NCBI RefSeq assembly: GCF_900451175.1
Contig: NZ_UGJJ01000001.1
Location: 372,001-436,000, forward strand
DNA length: 64,000 nt
Source: Kingella potus
GTDB lineage: Bacteria > Pseudomonadota > Gammaproteobacteria > Burkholderiales > Neisseriaceae
Direction of reading: 5' to 3'
In this document: positions 58,901 through 64,000 of the stretch, piece by piece
Layout: each line of letters opens with the position of its first letter
Position numbering within the stretch: the stretch's first letter is position 1
Made by a program: the position numbers and the translations under genes
The notes under the pieces: generated by a model
What the model saw: only the letters and a program-made list of their open reading frames with translations
Databases searched by the model: none
Told to the model about the DNA's origin: nothing

Positions 58901-61900
58901 TCGTATTCGTCGTTGGCGGCATCGGCCGCAAAGTCGCGTTGCGCCAGGGTCTGCCAATTCATGCCCTCGGCAGACGCAATTTCCAGACGGTAGTGCGCCA
59001 ACTGCCGTTCGCGGATGACGGCACTCAGGCCGGCCGCCGTAGAAATGCGGACAGGTGCATCGTTGAAGTTGGCGGCCGAGAGTGCGCCGCGCCATCGGAT
59101 TTCAGGTGCTTCGGCATCCAGGCTGTCGCGCACTTTGATATGGCCGGTTTCGCTGTGGACGAATCCGTCGGCATCGGTAGCCCTGACAAGCAGTTCGATG
59201 ATGCCTGCCGTGCGTGCGTTCAGTTTCAGACGGCCTGCATTATCCAAAGCAATATGCTGCCAGCTTTCTGGCTGCTCGGGATTCCATCCCGTGCCGCGCA
59301 CCTGCACCGATACGTCGGCGATGTCGGCATAACTCTTGGCGCGCACGGTGGCGGAAACGGTTTGGCCGGGAAGAACGGCATCCGACGGAGTGAGCGTCAG
59401 CGCAATCTGCGGCCTGATGGCCGACTTGTCGGCTACGACGCGCAGCGCCAGTATCCGGCTGCTGCTGTTGCGTCCGTCGTCTGCCTGTACGCGGATCAGA
59501 TAATCGCCCGTCTGTGCAGGGCCCGGTGTCCAGCGCAACTCTCCTTCTGCAGCATCGTACACCGCGCCTTCCGGCAGGTTGTGAAACGCCAGGCTTAACG
59601 CACGGGTTTGCGCTGCTCCGTCGGCATCGCTGATGCGTATGCCCGCGCCACTTTCACTACTTTTGACAACGGGTATGCGCAAAGTCTCCCCCACTACCGC
59701 CGCATGGCGGCCGACACGGATTTCTGGAGAGCGGTTCACATCCAGCACACGAACCCGTACCGAACGCCGCACGGTGTCTTTGCCGTCGGTGGCCGTGAAG
59801 TTGAAGGTATAGGTACGGCTGTCGGCAGCGGCGTTGTCGACGGTATCCGGCGGCGGTGTCCATTCAAACGTACCGTCCGCACCGTTAAAGGAAATGCCTT
59901 CCGGTGTGTTTTCGTCATAAACCAAGGCGTAGCGCAGGGCATCGCCGTCGGCATCGGAGCCGGTCAGATTAAAGCTCAGGGTTTCGCCTTCGCGCACCAA
60001 CTGCAAAGGCAGCGGTGCCAGCTCGGGAGACAGATTGCTTTCGGCTACACGGATTTCTACGGTGCGCTCCGTTTGTGCGCTGCCGTCGGATGCACCCAGC
60101 TTGAAGCGGTATGTCCCGTTGTTGCGCTGCGCGGCAGCATGGTCGGGCAGCCAGTTTAAAACCAGCAGCGTCTGCCCGTTGCCGGAAGGCTGTGCGACGG
60201 CAGTCATGCCCGGCGGCAGATCCTGTCCTGTCCAATGTGCCGCATCCAAGTCGGCATCGCGTACGACGGCTTCTATCCGTAGGGGTATGCCTTCGGCAGT
60301 ATGTATCAGCAAGGCACCTTCCCGGTTTGCAGTTTTCAGACGGCCTGTGGGATGGAAAGCTTCGACGGCAACGATTTCGGGTGCGAGATTGCGTTCGCGT
60401 ACGGTAATGCGCACGCTGCGGCTGTCGGTATTGACGGCGGGCAGGCGGCTGGGATCCGGTATATGGCCGGCACTTTCGGATGGAAGGCCGCTGTCGCGCA
60501 CCACTACGGTCAGATCGTGGCTGCCCGCCTGCGCGGCAGTCGGTGTCCATTCGATACGCGCCCGACCATATTGCGCTTCGCGCACCAATTCGGCCCCGGA
60601 AGGTAGACCCTGCACGGTGTAATGCAGCTCATCCTGATCGGCATCACTGACAAGGATGGGAATGGAAAGCTTCTGCCCGATAACCGCGCTGATACGGGAC
60701 GGCAGGCTGATGACCGGGGCTTCGGTTGCGTTTTTCACGGTTACGGTAAAACTGCTGCTGCGGCTCAAACGCGCACTGCTGTCGCCGTCGCCGTTGTCGG
60801 TGGCGGTAAGGACAACGGTGTGGCTGCCTTTGTCGCCCTGCTGCGGCGCAAGGCGGATGATGCCATGCACCATCCTGCCCTGTGCGCTTTGTTCGGTACG
60901 GGTTTGGGTGAAAACGGCAAACGGCGGCAGGCCGGCAAACACCAGTTCGACTCCGTTGCCGTCGGCATCCTGTACGGCAACGGGTATTTCCAATATCTGT
61001 CCGCGGGCAACAGCAACATTGTCCAACTGCCCGATCTGCGGGGCGCGGTTGGCGTTTTCCACAATAATCGGGAAGGTCAGACTGCTGCTCAAAGGCACGC
61101 CTGTGCCGTTGCCGTCGTCGGTTGCAGTAACGTTTATGCGGTAAGTACCTGCCTGTGTGTAGCCCGGCTGCCAGACAATTTCCAGCGTTTCGGGATCAAA
61201 CACCGCACCTTCGGGCAAACCTTCTACCCGGTAGCGGACACTGGCAGCGACATCTCCGCCGTTTTGAGAAACGGCTTCCCTGCCCGCACCCAAGCGGATT
61301 TTTGGCGTGAAATGCGGATTGTCGGGATCAAAAGCAAAAACGCTGATACGCAGCGGCTGGCCTTCCACAAGCTGCCAAGCCTGCGCATCCCCGAATTCGG
61401 GTGCGCCGTTGGCATTGGCTACGTCCAACACAATATCCTGCGAAACAGATACGGCCACTTCGCTGCCGCCGGCAGCGGGTCGGTGGGTGGCCGTCAGCCG
61501 GATGGGAATGACGGTACGGCCAGCCTGATTGAAAGAAGGTGTCCACGTCAGCCAGCCGGTTTCGCTGTCCAGTACCGCGCCTGCAGGCAATACGCTGCTG
61601 TGGTACGACAATTCGATACGTTCTCCGCCAGCCTGCTGCAGCCCGCCTGCAATGCCGCCTGCAAGCTGTAAGGCAAAACGCTCGCCTTCGCGTAACTGCT
61701 GCACGGCAACGGGAGCCAGCTCGGGTTTGGCATAGCCCTGTGTAACGGTGATAGCAAAGCGTTCGCGCACGCTGTGTTTGCCGTCGTGGGCAACGGCTTC
61801 TATGTCGGAATAAACTTCCGCCTGATCGTAGCCGGGCTGCCAACGCAGTATGCCGCTGCCCGCATCATATTGCGCACCGGCAGGCAGGTTTTTCAACAAT

Positions 61901-64000
61901 ACGGTAACGGTGTCACCATCTGCATCCGATGCGACCAGCGGCAATGCCAATGCCTCACCTTCGGCCAGCGTGATGTTTTGCGGCACGGCAAGCTGCGGCG
62001 GACGGTTTGCTCCTGCTGCGTGCAAGGTGTAGCGTTTGAGGGCACTGCCGCCCCTGTCGTCGGTAACGCGCACCAGAATTTCATTGTCGGCCAAATCGTC
62101 CGCCGCAGGTGTCCAATGCAGAGCGACGGTTTGGCGGTAGCTGCCGTCCGCTGTCGGCACAGCTGCTTTTCCTGCATCCAGCCTCATGCCTTGCGGTGCC
62201 TGCAACAGAGTCCAGGTAAAGCGGCGGCTTTCTTTGTCTTCCGCCGCCAGCACATCGCTCCACGCTTGGCCGGCTACGGCGGGCTTGATGCCGTCTGAAA
62301 CCGTGTCCAAACCGTTTTCAGACGGCCTGCCGAGCAGGGGTGGGGTGTTGGCATGGGGAAGAGCATACACTCGGTGTGCCGGCTCCGCTTTAACCAGGCG
62401 GGCATTGGCGGTATTCGCAGACACCAGGCTGACAGTAATGCCGCGCAAAGTCTGTCCTGCTGCCAGCCTGCCACCCTGTTTTTCCAGCATTTCGGTTGCA
62501 TCAATCAGCCACAAACCCTCCTGACTGCCCGACAATGCCTGCGCACCGCCTATACCCGCACCGAAGTAACGGCCGGGATCGAGCAGAAGCAGCAGAGGGC
62601 CGCGTATGTCGCCACTACCGATATTGGTAAGGTCCACATCGTAGCTGACACTGCCGGAAAGGCGGTCGGCACGGGTTTGCCTGTAGCGGATACGGACCTG
62701 CTCGCTGAAATCGCTTACCGTGGTAAAGACTGCCGTATAAACACCGTCTAAGCGCAGCCGGTTGCGCCCCTGAATATTGGTGGAAACTTCTAAACGCCAT
62801 TGCTCGGGCGCAAGATCAGGCAAGGTAAGGACAACCGATTGACCAGCTTCGTCGTAACGCACCGATTCGGGCCGTACAAGCTGATTACTCCCCGGAGTGG
62901 TGCTGACAAGGCGGTAGTTTTCGGGATTGAGTACGCTGGCAGCATCGCGGCTGTCCCGTCCGCTGCTGCCCGTCCACATGGCTTGGTCGAAACGCAGAGT
63001 AATCTGTCCCAAAGGCAGGGGCAGCAGCGAGCCGTCCCTCACCGAACCGGCCAGCACTTTCGGTGCTTTGGCGGGCGCAACTTCGTCCACAAAATTCGTC
63101 TGTGCGACCAAAATACGTCCGTCTGAAGAGGCCAATACTGCCTCAGCACGGGTTCCACCCGTTGCCAACTGCAAGGCCTCGCGTGTTGACAGGGCAATAA
63201 GCCATACGGAAGTCGTATCGCCTTCTGTTACGGATTGTCCGTTGCGGGCGGCGGCAACCAGCAATCCGTCCAATACACTGCCGGCCTGGCCGAAAGCAAT
63301 ACCGCCTATCTGTCCGGCCAAACGGTATTCCAGCTCGGCACGGCCTTTAAACTTGCCAGACATCGGAAAGCTGACAATATCGGTATGCGTCTGCCCTAAC
63401 CCACCCGGCTGCCGCGATACTGCCCAAAGGCGGCCATCCGTACCGAAAGCCAAATCGGCGGCGTGATGGTTGGAAAAATGCTGCCATGCGCGGCCTTCTG
63501 GGGCTGATGGGTCAAATATTTCAATGCCGCTACCGCTGGTAACATAGATTTTTCCTGTATCGGGGTCGATCGCCAGTGCGTGGGTTAGCGGCTCACCGTT
63601 AGGTAGCGCGTAACGTTCCACAATACGTCCGCTTTGTGCATCAGCCAGCCACAGCTGGTGGCCGGTCATCAGCCAGAGCCGTCCTTTGCCGTCTGCCGCC
63701 ATATCCAATACGGGTTCGTCGGTTTCAAACAGAGCAACGTTGCTGTTGCCTCCTTTTTCAGCATCGTAGGCAAAAATCTGCCTGCGCTGTGTACCTCCGC
63801 TGACTAAAAGCGTACCGTCGGGCAGTAAAACCATGGCGGACGCTCCTACCCCTCCCCGGCTTTGCGCATAACCCGAAGCCAGGCCTCTGGCCGCAAACGG
63901 TGCCAGTACGGTCCGTATGTCGCTGCTGCGGCCGTCTGAATTTCCGGCCATCAGGCCGGGAAGCTGCTTTTTCGCTTCGGTAAACAAAGCGTTGTCCGCA
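49921..64000 (-). CDS. Giant multidomain surface/toxin-like protein (5' partial)
   Basis: At least 4,692 codons, open to the window edge, so the start and any signal peptide are missing. Residues counted from 63987: beta-propeller ~1-300; Ig-like domain ~305-440; nine cadherin/He_PIG-type repeats ~570-1520 (each with an LxWTP-like motif); YD/RHS-like stretch ~1890-1985 (YRYDMQGRLKLV); dockerin-like EF-hands ~2088-2140 (DLNRDGKADAQD, DLDGNGQTDNAD); two Big_2-like domains ~2250-2410; hydrophobic segment ~2590-2620; second propeller ~2790-3140; helical pre-module ~3250-3800; PD-(D/E)XK-like motif ~3840-3880; matrixin-like zinc protease with HETGHILGLND at ~4115; RPSEN linker ~4375-4420; membrane helix ~4541-4569; basic cluster and tail. 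Probably exported; the polymorphic-toxin role is inferred. Confidence 0.85.
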   Translation of the reverse strand, partial: ADNALFTEAKKQLPGLMAGNSDGRSSDIRTVLAPFAARGLASGYAQSRGGVGASAMVLLPDGTLLVSGGTQRRQIFAYDAEKGGNSNVALFETDEPVLDMAADGKGRLWLMTGHQLWLADAQSGRIVERYALPNGEPLTHALAIDPDTGKIYVTSGSGIEIFDPSAPEGRAWQHFSNHHAADLAFGTDGRLWAVSRQPGGLGQTHTDIVSFPMSGKFKGRAELEYRLAGQIGGIAFGQAGSVLDGLLVAAARNGQSVTEGDTTSVWLIALSTREALQLATGGTRAEAVLASSDGRILVAQTNFVDEVAPAKAPKVLAGSVRDGSLLPLPLGQITLRFDQAMWTGSSGRDSRDAASVLNPENYRLVSTTPGSNQLVRPESVRYDEAGQSVVLTLPDLAPEQWRLEVSTNIQGRNRLRLDGVYTAVFTTVSDFSEQVRIRYRQTRADRLSGSVSYDVDLTNIGSGDIRGPLLLLLDPGRYFGAGIGGAQALSGSQEGLWLIDATEMLEKQGGRLAAGQTLRGITVSLVSANTANARLVKAEPAHRVYALPHANTPPLLGRPSENGLDTVSDGIKPAVAGQAWSDVLAAEDKESRRFTWTLLQAPQGMRLDAGKAAVPTADGSYRQTVALHWTPAADDLADNEILVRVTDDRGGSALKRYTLHAAGANRPPQLAVPQNITLAEGEALALPLVASDADGDTVTVLLKNLPAGAQYDAGSGILRWQPGYDQAEVYSDIEAVAHDGKHSVRERFAITVTQGYAKPELAPVAVQQLREGERFALQLAGGIAGGLQQAGGERIELSYHSSVLPAGAVLDSETGWLTWTPSFNQAGRTVIPIRLTATHRPAAGGSEVAVSVSQDIVLDVANANGAPEFGDAQAWQLVEGQPLRISVFAFDPDNPHFTPKIRLGAGREAVSQNGGDVAASVRYRVEGLPEGAVFDPETLEIVWQPGYTQAGTYRINVTATDDGNGTGVPLSSSLTFPIIVENANRAPQIGQLDNVAVARGQILEIPVAVQDADGNGVELVFAGLPPFAVFTQTRTEQSAQGRMVHGIIRLAPQQGDKGSHTVVLTATDNGDGDSSARLSRSSSFTVTVKNATEAPVISLPSRISAVIGQKLSIPILVSDADQDELHYTVQGLPSGAELVREAQYGRARIEWTPTAAQAGSHDLTVVVRDSGLPSESAGHIPDPSRLPAVNTDSRSVRITVRERNLAPEIVAVEAFHPTGRLKTANREGALLIHTAEGIPLRIEAVVRDADLDAAHWTGQDLPPGMTAVAQPSGNGQTLLVLNWLPDHAAAQRNNGTYRFKLGASDGSAQTERTVEIRVAESNLSPELAPLPLQLVREGETLSFNLTGSDADGDALRYALVYDENTPEGISFNGADGTFEWTPPPDTVDNAAADSRTYTFNFTATDGKDTVRRSVRVRVLDVNRSPEIRVGRHAAVVGETLRIPVVKSSESGAGIRISDADGAAQTRALSLAFHNLPEGAVYDAAEGELRWTPGPAQTGDYLIRVQADDGRNSSSRILALRVVADKSAIRPQIALTLTPSDAVLPGQTVSATVRAKSYADIADVSVQVRGTGWNPEQPESWQHIALDNAGRLKLNARTAGIIELLVRATDADGFVHSETGHIKVRDSLDAEAPEIRWRGALSAANFNDAPVRISTAAGLSAVIRERQLAHYRLEIASAEGMNWQTLAQRDFAADAANDEYELAEFDPRLFANGIYRLRLRATDLAGRSSEIYARIMADSADKAAVQSASDAVFRLGSRTFALDRILQTGGGYDFGNWSLAGLDTRLSHDQDRTDSQGLPAAWHDGAVVWLAMPSVSGQAAPEQGQLRFTLNAQADDTGRLKAVFGSDNGWTLAAGDTALQRQGKRLHHADNGLPWLPERYTLTDPHGTQYSLDGHGRVEAVRFADGGQWLVSDAGIALVGDSLHRRIGFVRDSRGRIERVSGISADSGRSETYVYRYDMQGRLKLVRSMDADNLGTHYGYTDGGELFGHGSRYLGAAAQWISGGGQWSGRLNGEQRFTFAVRESELASTVQTPGASGSIIIAVRHSPDSRIRSEHAIGSHTDGTIRTTLLKISRSGLQQFSLLGEGRAEISLAVAADLNRDGKADAQDSAAWEEAFAKHTRAGDLDGNGQTDNADRQILYTGYGYRANLAPAVQSGDTFVRTHTDLAVSGSLDDNARDWEGDSVFWRILGSRHGEAQLLSDGRTLVFKPEKGYSGQAAVTVQADDGYSRSAPVELAVAVSDAKLVLIHIDRISSLAAGQNTQLRITGDFADQAGVVLPADYVRFESGDESILAIDSHGSIQAKANGTTVVKVKARGIEGINAITVGTEGTAADGGGIELDVYPLTIALPVTGQRQLKVSEADGSRIDAAAKGTTYHISDSSLANISADGLITAKRVGKAKVSVINQGRQYDLILDIQEPVTGKAVIQEGQGTVVQDGHGNRMMVAAGSLKAGTEVSIRQIGLDETGMPPPGKGLLTGLRAFRIETEGKAEIPLQLALNIKDMMGGKVQAGKEVHFWKKGRIMDGQGRLHDTWWLVDNGYIGEDGIARTASPPYSGINGGSSTYYVTLSEYDDKTGSATVKVSDTNWSAMWVRSASMAMAVSPHMALAGVAMFALMPDPVSVLAYSVAGTYQKVLPKTADVFNGFELNLPEAETAGVRDSGISISRIHYDTNTRKLTLKVNNHFRSGADYRQFDYKVRLESKTIKNGWEDIEKPLEKGLLTASFAPEVLSDDEIGITLDSGIALSQHFIHVERRAKVFTNGDDGSTDDYVYSDLADPAYAYRFTDSIIVTPYGLEIVRTGANTDQTVGTLESVRTVKTDEKGKALRFYGSYTNPIVFSHDGTLAFIAGPRGSGKIYVLDTQSLSIVHTVELRSRPDNISAMMMHGSWIYIAETGKNGRLIRLMANSMEEGYLETEQVIRSRHIADLPHGIGDLALSGDRYLGLVASQERERLVNQFGYNNAAKGDVYVLDLMQINAAGEMESGVLRLDADFFEAHDRGRIPDQIIAGLLPGEFLVSHASDRNKGVSAIRAALDERTGELAGSADLISTSLNPDNDKDLSTRLMRQNVQRASDMVLAVLDNVLYAFVSDYAFKFNDPSWTSEGRYGVGRQIGGKIAVIRDPFGYLGQPQYIGATSAINGGAIRHLSMTADGKLLANVWFNDEYLPEKQIWRSSQSLLVWDAAALLTQAEQDFAGATQKWNQSKPIDRVAIPKLLTANGSPAAPQKQIPLLTPGRYATANGSNEFFWIYGIENHDAQINDIRVLRRTDNIVLPEEQTPESMINVYEEYGLDKNDSFAILSKRLELQGRISTRTMLAAEKRKLGLDISEDIRQIRLMHLKFNQLTYDGDGNHSSSFSRNLAGLASYIDDNALGLYDVGMTFLDIESRLKQTIPIVFKDLWEDGELDKDPIAEAVRNDPLYFSNAGRDYMFHQDPQRLLEDTGNLLKSLNPVEATWGTGQEFASAFMDGAFLHDPQRATKASLNMLTLAIGFKAGRSKIHTDRAALMRLGSEGKLEQAAGLRQRMSDTQRKLAEGIMQSAMAAREAANALRHAILRTGESLAHKIRYAYRYLGDRMGPVVDGLHIRGTAFSTRFKTLFNRELHPAKDLAEAINNAREDGVFSAFEQNGRLESGWKFEDHGPLPEQARKYMSEELAADVDQNAMAVRFTDADGTSKLLLIRVTDEMPGPHPQMAQTPASYILNHNSRDGLITYDSLWRGNGTLQIHIHKDALKNRYAFANYLAQELNEIRLISEVLKEKGGISLAKFQKTTEKLDKDARHIADAHTLDLLKTHGLLDENATLKNGRVRLNDGSEIELDKQWYDTLHNMSKDHEAAVTAALKQEFGADNVYSQVPYRLVDSETGRLLDLGGIMDNIVIIEQNGRISLQLVEAKSTWAHQDALNSSFRHRNLLNQNQKDLYAKIASGKYKILISENSRVGGDLMKELNKRNAAVKSKSQPGAGAFDANKLPNLETDIRLEMRVYLSKEDALKGSGGQKADGRIMLDHDRLKRPILALIGSGGGLIWLDGESSFPALLEAAKAYWRQWGVAESRLSGIRLLFQELPAGRAAHTDGEGTIWLSPDAAGAGWFVDPTPEAHEEYAMRGHHGRAAAGSPAARGLDALTVLIHETGHILGLNDNRMENSIMNERLAQGIRRLPAAPDALALGLRLSDSAFHGGTQRITAPLTQPGAARPHWRAAAAHTSFVPLAGKTARNAWQRSGRIVYEQSSAWLHEDSDGHSRLSQAFRLDPQHKVLHFTLEGGSLSANGGHTAPDAFEAALLDAATGRPLFANGLGRSDSLLNIQADGSESLAPNIRRIYHPDGSRSYHLDLSSYLAAQTAAQAPAGVWLSFDLLGFGAADSRIRIGNIGLSASLPEQPIHTDSGSTPPQRPSENSPAPADNKPAVPQRPSENSPTPADNKPAVPQRPSENNPAPADGSPAIPIPVLGDILTLLTQSGQTAGGQWLWEQTLYTEAGGQAHYHFDYDTATPLLLKIYQGGTRLHQIEARQGQGSVRIPLIGSGRPELIAIHAAGLPADSGAASVPPAAEQAADAGRLTLRQQLGWLVLAAAALIALIARHQAVPLLPRKRRRQILLSGLPAGSVLSDGRRSHTVADTGQADLAGWQTGRLHLHLPAAAPQHIRLQLTLIGGSRTRCYEWLLNAHGGWETLPRRPLSASGKQLIAGTGSSIRLHLADLIQSNHP
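50737..50864 (-). repeat. Three in-frame uptake sequences encoding RPSEN linker units (giant gene)
   Basis: Each AG-DUS is read as RPSEN in the linker between the protease-like domain and the membrane helix. The copy number differs from the orphan module (three versus five), a 111-base difference that keeps the frame. Confidence 0.9.

Noticed and set aside
49921..64000. RTX toxin or trimeric autotransporter
   Set aside because: No GGxGxDxxx nonapeptide repeats and no C-terminal YadA-like anchor or autotransporter barrel; the end is a single helix plus a short soluble tail.
39069..64000. Classical MafB/MafI island
   Set aside because: The order is similar, but no DUF1020-type MafB N-terminus or MafA lipoprotein is seen, and the module and partner family do not resemble Maf proteins.

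Overview
The window is chromosomal DNA from a Neisseriaceae bacterium, most likely a GC-rich commensal or animal-associated Neisseria. The 12-base uptake sequence AGGCCGTCTGAA (AG-DUS dialect) occurs throughout, often as inverted pairs acting as terminators. dRS3-like repeats, a Neisseria-type gene complement and homopolymeric tracts agree with this. The species is an inference from sequence style only.

From 1 to about 34 kb lies mostly ordinary housekeeping DNA: the 3' part of purL, a Sel1-repeat protein, nrdA and nrdB (with paired NrdR boxes upstream of nrdA), a small membrane protein, a hemerythrin-like protein, xerD, bcp, clpB (with a sigma32-like promoter), a low-molecular-weight tyrosine phosphatase, a conserved hypothetical, pheA, a LOG-family protein, an NAD-binding epimerase-like protein, a UbiJ-like SCP2 protein, maeB, purM, a PerM-family permease, ubiC, a family 2 glycosyltransferase, an asparaginase, a DUF456-type membrane protein, a PTS EIIC-type permease followed by a lactate dehydrogenase-family enzyme, the ABC-F protein YbiT and a small membrane protein. 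One intrusion sits at 3.3-5.3 kb. A nitroreductase gene is cut off after about 28 codons and joined to a copy of the 3' end of sbp, followed by two copies of a cassette gene and a toxin-tail fragment.

From 34 to 39 kb a divergent pair, fadL and sbp, is flanked by two arrays of the same complex repeat in opposite orientation, so the segment could invert.

From 39 to 64 kb is the most unusual region, all on the minus strand. A giant gene (more than 4,690 codons, 5' end outside the window) encodes a protein with a beta-propeller, about nine Ig/cadherin-like repeats, a YD/RHS-like stretch, dockerin-like EF-hands, bacterial Ig-like domains, a second propeller and a C-terminal module. That module has a PD-(D/E)XK-like motif, a matrixin-type zinc protease motif, a proline-rich linker encoded by uptake sequences and one membrane segment. 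Downstream are six near-complete copies and one fragment of a roughly 405-residue gene, plus an orphan 909-codon copy of the C-terminal module. The layout is that of a polymorphic toxin locus with an orphan module and a family of putative immunity genes.

All seven near-complete copies of the putative immunity gene in the window carry a poly-G tract or its interrupted remnant in mid-gene. Tract length puts three in frame and four out of frame. Their middle and C-terminal segments are shuffled in different combinations. A phase-variable, recombining toxin/immunity array is therefore the main candidate for an undescribed system here; the functional roles are inferred.
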